From contig DJGZ01000013.1 of NCBI GenBank assembly GCA_002433025.1, positions 36,473 through 100,472 on the forward strand: a stretch of 64,000 bases of DNA, read 5' to 3'. A program made the position numbers and the translations under genes. Under the pieces are notes generated by a model, which saw nothing but the letters and a program-made list of their open reading frames with translations, was not told the DNA's origin and did not search any database. Shown here one piece after another: positions 62,869 to 64,000 of this stretch (positions are counted from its first letter, which is position 1; the number at the start of each line of letters is the position of its first letter). Origin of the DNA: Bacteroidales bacterium UBA5833 (GTDB lineage Bacteria; Bacteroidota; Bacteroidia; Bacteroidales; Lentimicrobiaceae).

Positions 62869-63603
62869 ATGAAAAAAATATTACTCTCACTGATTATCGG
62901 CACTTTTATCCTGTCGGTTGGTAATGCCCAGTCATTAGTAATTAAGGATAAAACCGGAGTGGATGTAACCGGTCAGGTTCTTGAACATTATTGTGCCCCT
63001 GGTGCAGGTTTTGTGTCGCTTGGTCTTGATGTTTTTAATGTTTCCTCCGCTGACAAAAATGTAAAAGTCAGAAAATATGACCTTTTGCTTGCAGATAGTA
63101 CTGCATCAAACATTTGTTGGGCTTCATGTTATCCTGATTTTGTAATGGAAACACCGGAGCCGCTCCTGATTGAAGCTGGTTCATTTGTTACAAATTTCAC
63201 GGGGGACCTTTCGTACAGGAGCATTCAAGGTTTATCGTCGGTGAAATTTGTATTTTTTGATATGGACAATCAGAATGATTCTTCGTTTGTAACCATAAAT
63301 TTCATTGTTGGTACCTTAGGAATAGACAATGCTGCCTCACTTAAGTCCGCAACCGTTTCAAATGCTTATCCCAACCCGGCTGTATCAGTTGCCAACATTG
63401 AATATAAATTGCCTGCCGGAGTAAGAAATGCCAGCATTAAAGTCAATAACCTGCTTGGCAATGCCATTCAGGAAATAACTCTCAGCAATGCCGAAGGCAA
63501 AGTAACCATCGATGTTGCAAACCTCAGCAACGGCGTATATTTTTACTCACTGATCGTTGATAATTCCGCCATTGCCACACGAAAATTCATTGTGAAGCGT
63601 TAA
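62869..63603 (+). CDS. secreted hypothetical protein with T9SS sorting domain
   Basis: 244 residues from MKKILLSLIIGTFILSVGNA (signal peptide). The middle part (about 25-150) is a small beta domain with GQVLEHYCAPGAGFVSLGLDVFN and SNICWASCYPDFVMETPEPLL. It has three cysteines, and the pattern fits proteins described only as T9SS cargo. The last 75 residues are a type A sorting domain (KSATVSNAYPNPAVSVANIE to ATRKFIVKR). Divergent from the Omp28-like gene, 232 bp away. Confidence 0.82.
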   Translation: MKKILLSLIIGTFILSVGNAQSLVIKDKTGVDVTGQVLEHYCAPGAGFVSLGLDVFNVSSADKNVKVRKYDLLLADSTASNICWASCYPDFVMETPEPLLIEAGSFVTNFTGDLSYRSIQGLSSVKFVFFDMDNQNDSSFVTINFIVGTLGIDNAASLKSATVSNAYPNPAVSVANIEYKLPAGVRNASIKVNNLLGNAIQEITLSNAEGKVTIDVANLSNGVYFYSLIVDNSAIATRKFIVKR

Positions 63604-63657
63604 TTACTCAATACTTGGATTACTTGGATTACTTGTTTAGCTTAATGTGAAGAGATT

Positions 63658-63686
63658 CCCCGGTGAAGCCGGGGTTTTTCTTTTTT
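63658..63686 (+). terminator. terminator after the last T9SS gene
   Basis: CCCCGG, TGAAG, CCGGGG then TTTTTCTTTTTT. Just before it, ATTACTTGG repeats about two and a half times (63612-63635). Confidence 0.9.
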
Positions 63687-64000
63687 GTATATGACCATTC
63701 TTCACGGGGAAGAATCTTCTTAACTCAGGATTGTTGTAAGGCAGGATGAAGTTCAGTGCCTGATTCCCGCTGTCTGCCTGCATCCCCGCCGAGGCCTGTC
63801 CCTCTTAATATGGCCGGGATCCCTTACAATATATGCAAATGCCATAATATCCCCTCTCTTCTATTAAGTCTTATGATTCCTGCAATTTGCCCGTTTATAG
63901 TACAGGTAATCCGGACATTGACCTGTCTGCCTGAGCCATTGGCCGGAAGTACTGTTATCCTCAGGCTATAAAATTTTAGTAACTAATCAGTTTGTTTTGT
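63687..64000. other. 314-bp right end without a recognisable gene
   Basis: The open frame at 63756-63971 has no recognisable protein features, and the last 60 bases have stops in all minus-strand frames. Nothing else seen. Confidence 0.5.

Noticed and set aside
63756..63971. 71-codon frame at the right end
   Set aside because: Low-quality Pro/Leu-rich translation, no start context, located after a strong terminator.
1..64000. tRNA, rRNA, CRISPR arrays, transposases, phage genes
   Set aside because: Gaps between genes were read for such features on both strands; none was found.

Overview
The window is a contiguous piece of a Bacteroidota chromosome, most likely a free-living, polysaccharide-degrading member of the Bacteroidales or a neighbouring order. 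The evidence is the number of proteins with C-terminal type IX secretion (T9SS) sorting domains, a gingipain-like C25 protease, a GldB homologue, PorT-like barrels, a SusC/SusD pair, surface-lipoprotein signals (acidic residues right after the lipobox Cys), and repeated TAnnTTTG -7 promoter boxes. Nearly all of the DNA is dense, moderate-GC coding sequence. No rRNA, tRNA, CRISPR array, transposase or integrase was seen.

1-3.4 kb: 5' part of a secreted gingipain-like protease, cut by the window edge. 3.8-10.5 kb: a minus-strand block secA - secreted M28 peptidase - pyrH - frr. 10.7-15.4 kb: a small acidic DUF2795 protein, cobalamin adenosyltransferase, a MacB/LolD-type ABC ATPase, a methyltransferase, a ComM/YifB ATPase and a DUF1289 protein. 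15.4-19.8 kb: GldB, two divergent outer-membrane barrels and NAD synthetase. 19.8-20.4 kb: non-coding DNA with three tandem 40-bp units. 20.4-21.8 kb: a Nfu/Mrp iron-sulfur operon. 21.9-24.4 kb: a T9SS-exported SGNH-like protein and a trypsin-like lipoprotein. 24.4-32.9 kb: housekeeping genes (alkyltransferase-like protein, TrmB, an HU/SPOR cell-envelope protein, KdsB, deoxynucleoside kinase, a GH3-family acyl-adenylating enzyme, IspE, an LptF/G permease, Tgt).

32.9-35.4 kb is an AT-rich accessory island unlike its surroundings: two orphan genes followed by long imperfect palindromes, a decayed reading frame with an in-frame stop, and a possible relic of a T9SS sorting domain. It has the look of a gene-cassette array, although no integrase is present here.

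35.4-50.0 kb is a complete polysaccharide utilisation locus (PUL), all on the minus strand: a periplasmic-sensor regulator, a PKD-domain surface glycan-binding lipoprotein, a surface GH16, SusC, SusD, a second GH16 and a GH3 glucosidase. The enzyme set predicts growth on beta-1,3-glucan (laminarin-like). The surface GH16 would cut the glucan, SusD and the PKD lipoprotein bind it, SusC import oligosaccharides, and the second GH16 plus GH3 finish to glucose. The 540 bp upstream of the first structural gene carry three copies of CTCATCAG, one within an inverted repeat about 65 bp before the predicted transcription start.

50.1-58.4 kb: a glycosyltransferase overlapping an ECF sigma factor; a dipeptidase - phosphopantetheinyl transferase - patatin operon; a methyltransferase; and two adjacent, different PLP amino-acid decarboxylases. 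58.4-64 kb: urocanate hydratase divergent from the decarboxylases, then two T9SS-sorted secreted proteins with strong terminators. I found no single unmistakably new system. The most unexplained material is the cassette-like island, the 40-bp repeat array, the PUL control region and the decarboxylase/urocanase neighbourhood.
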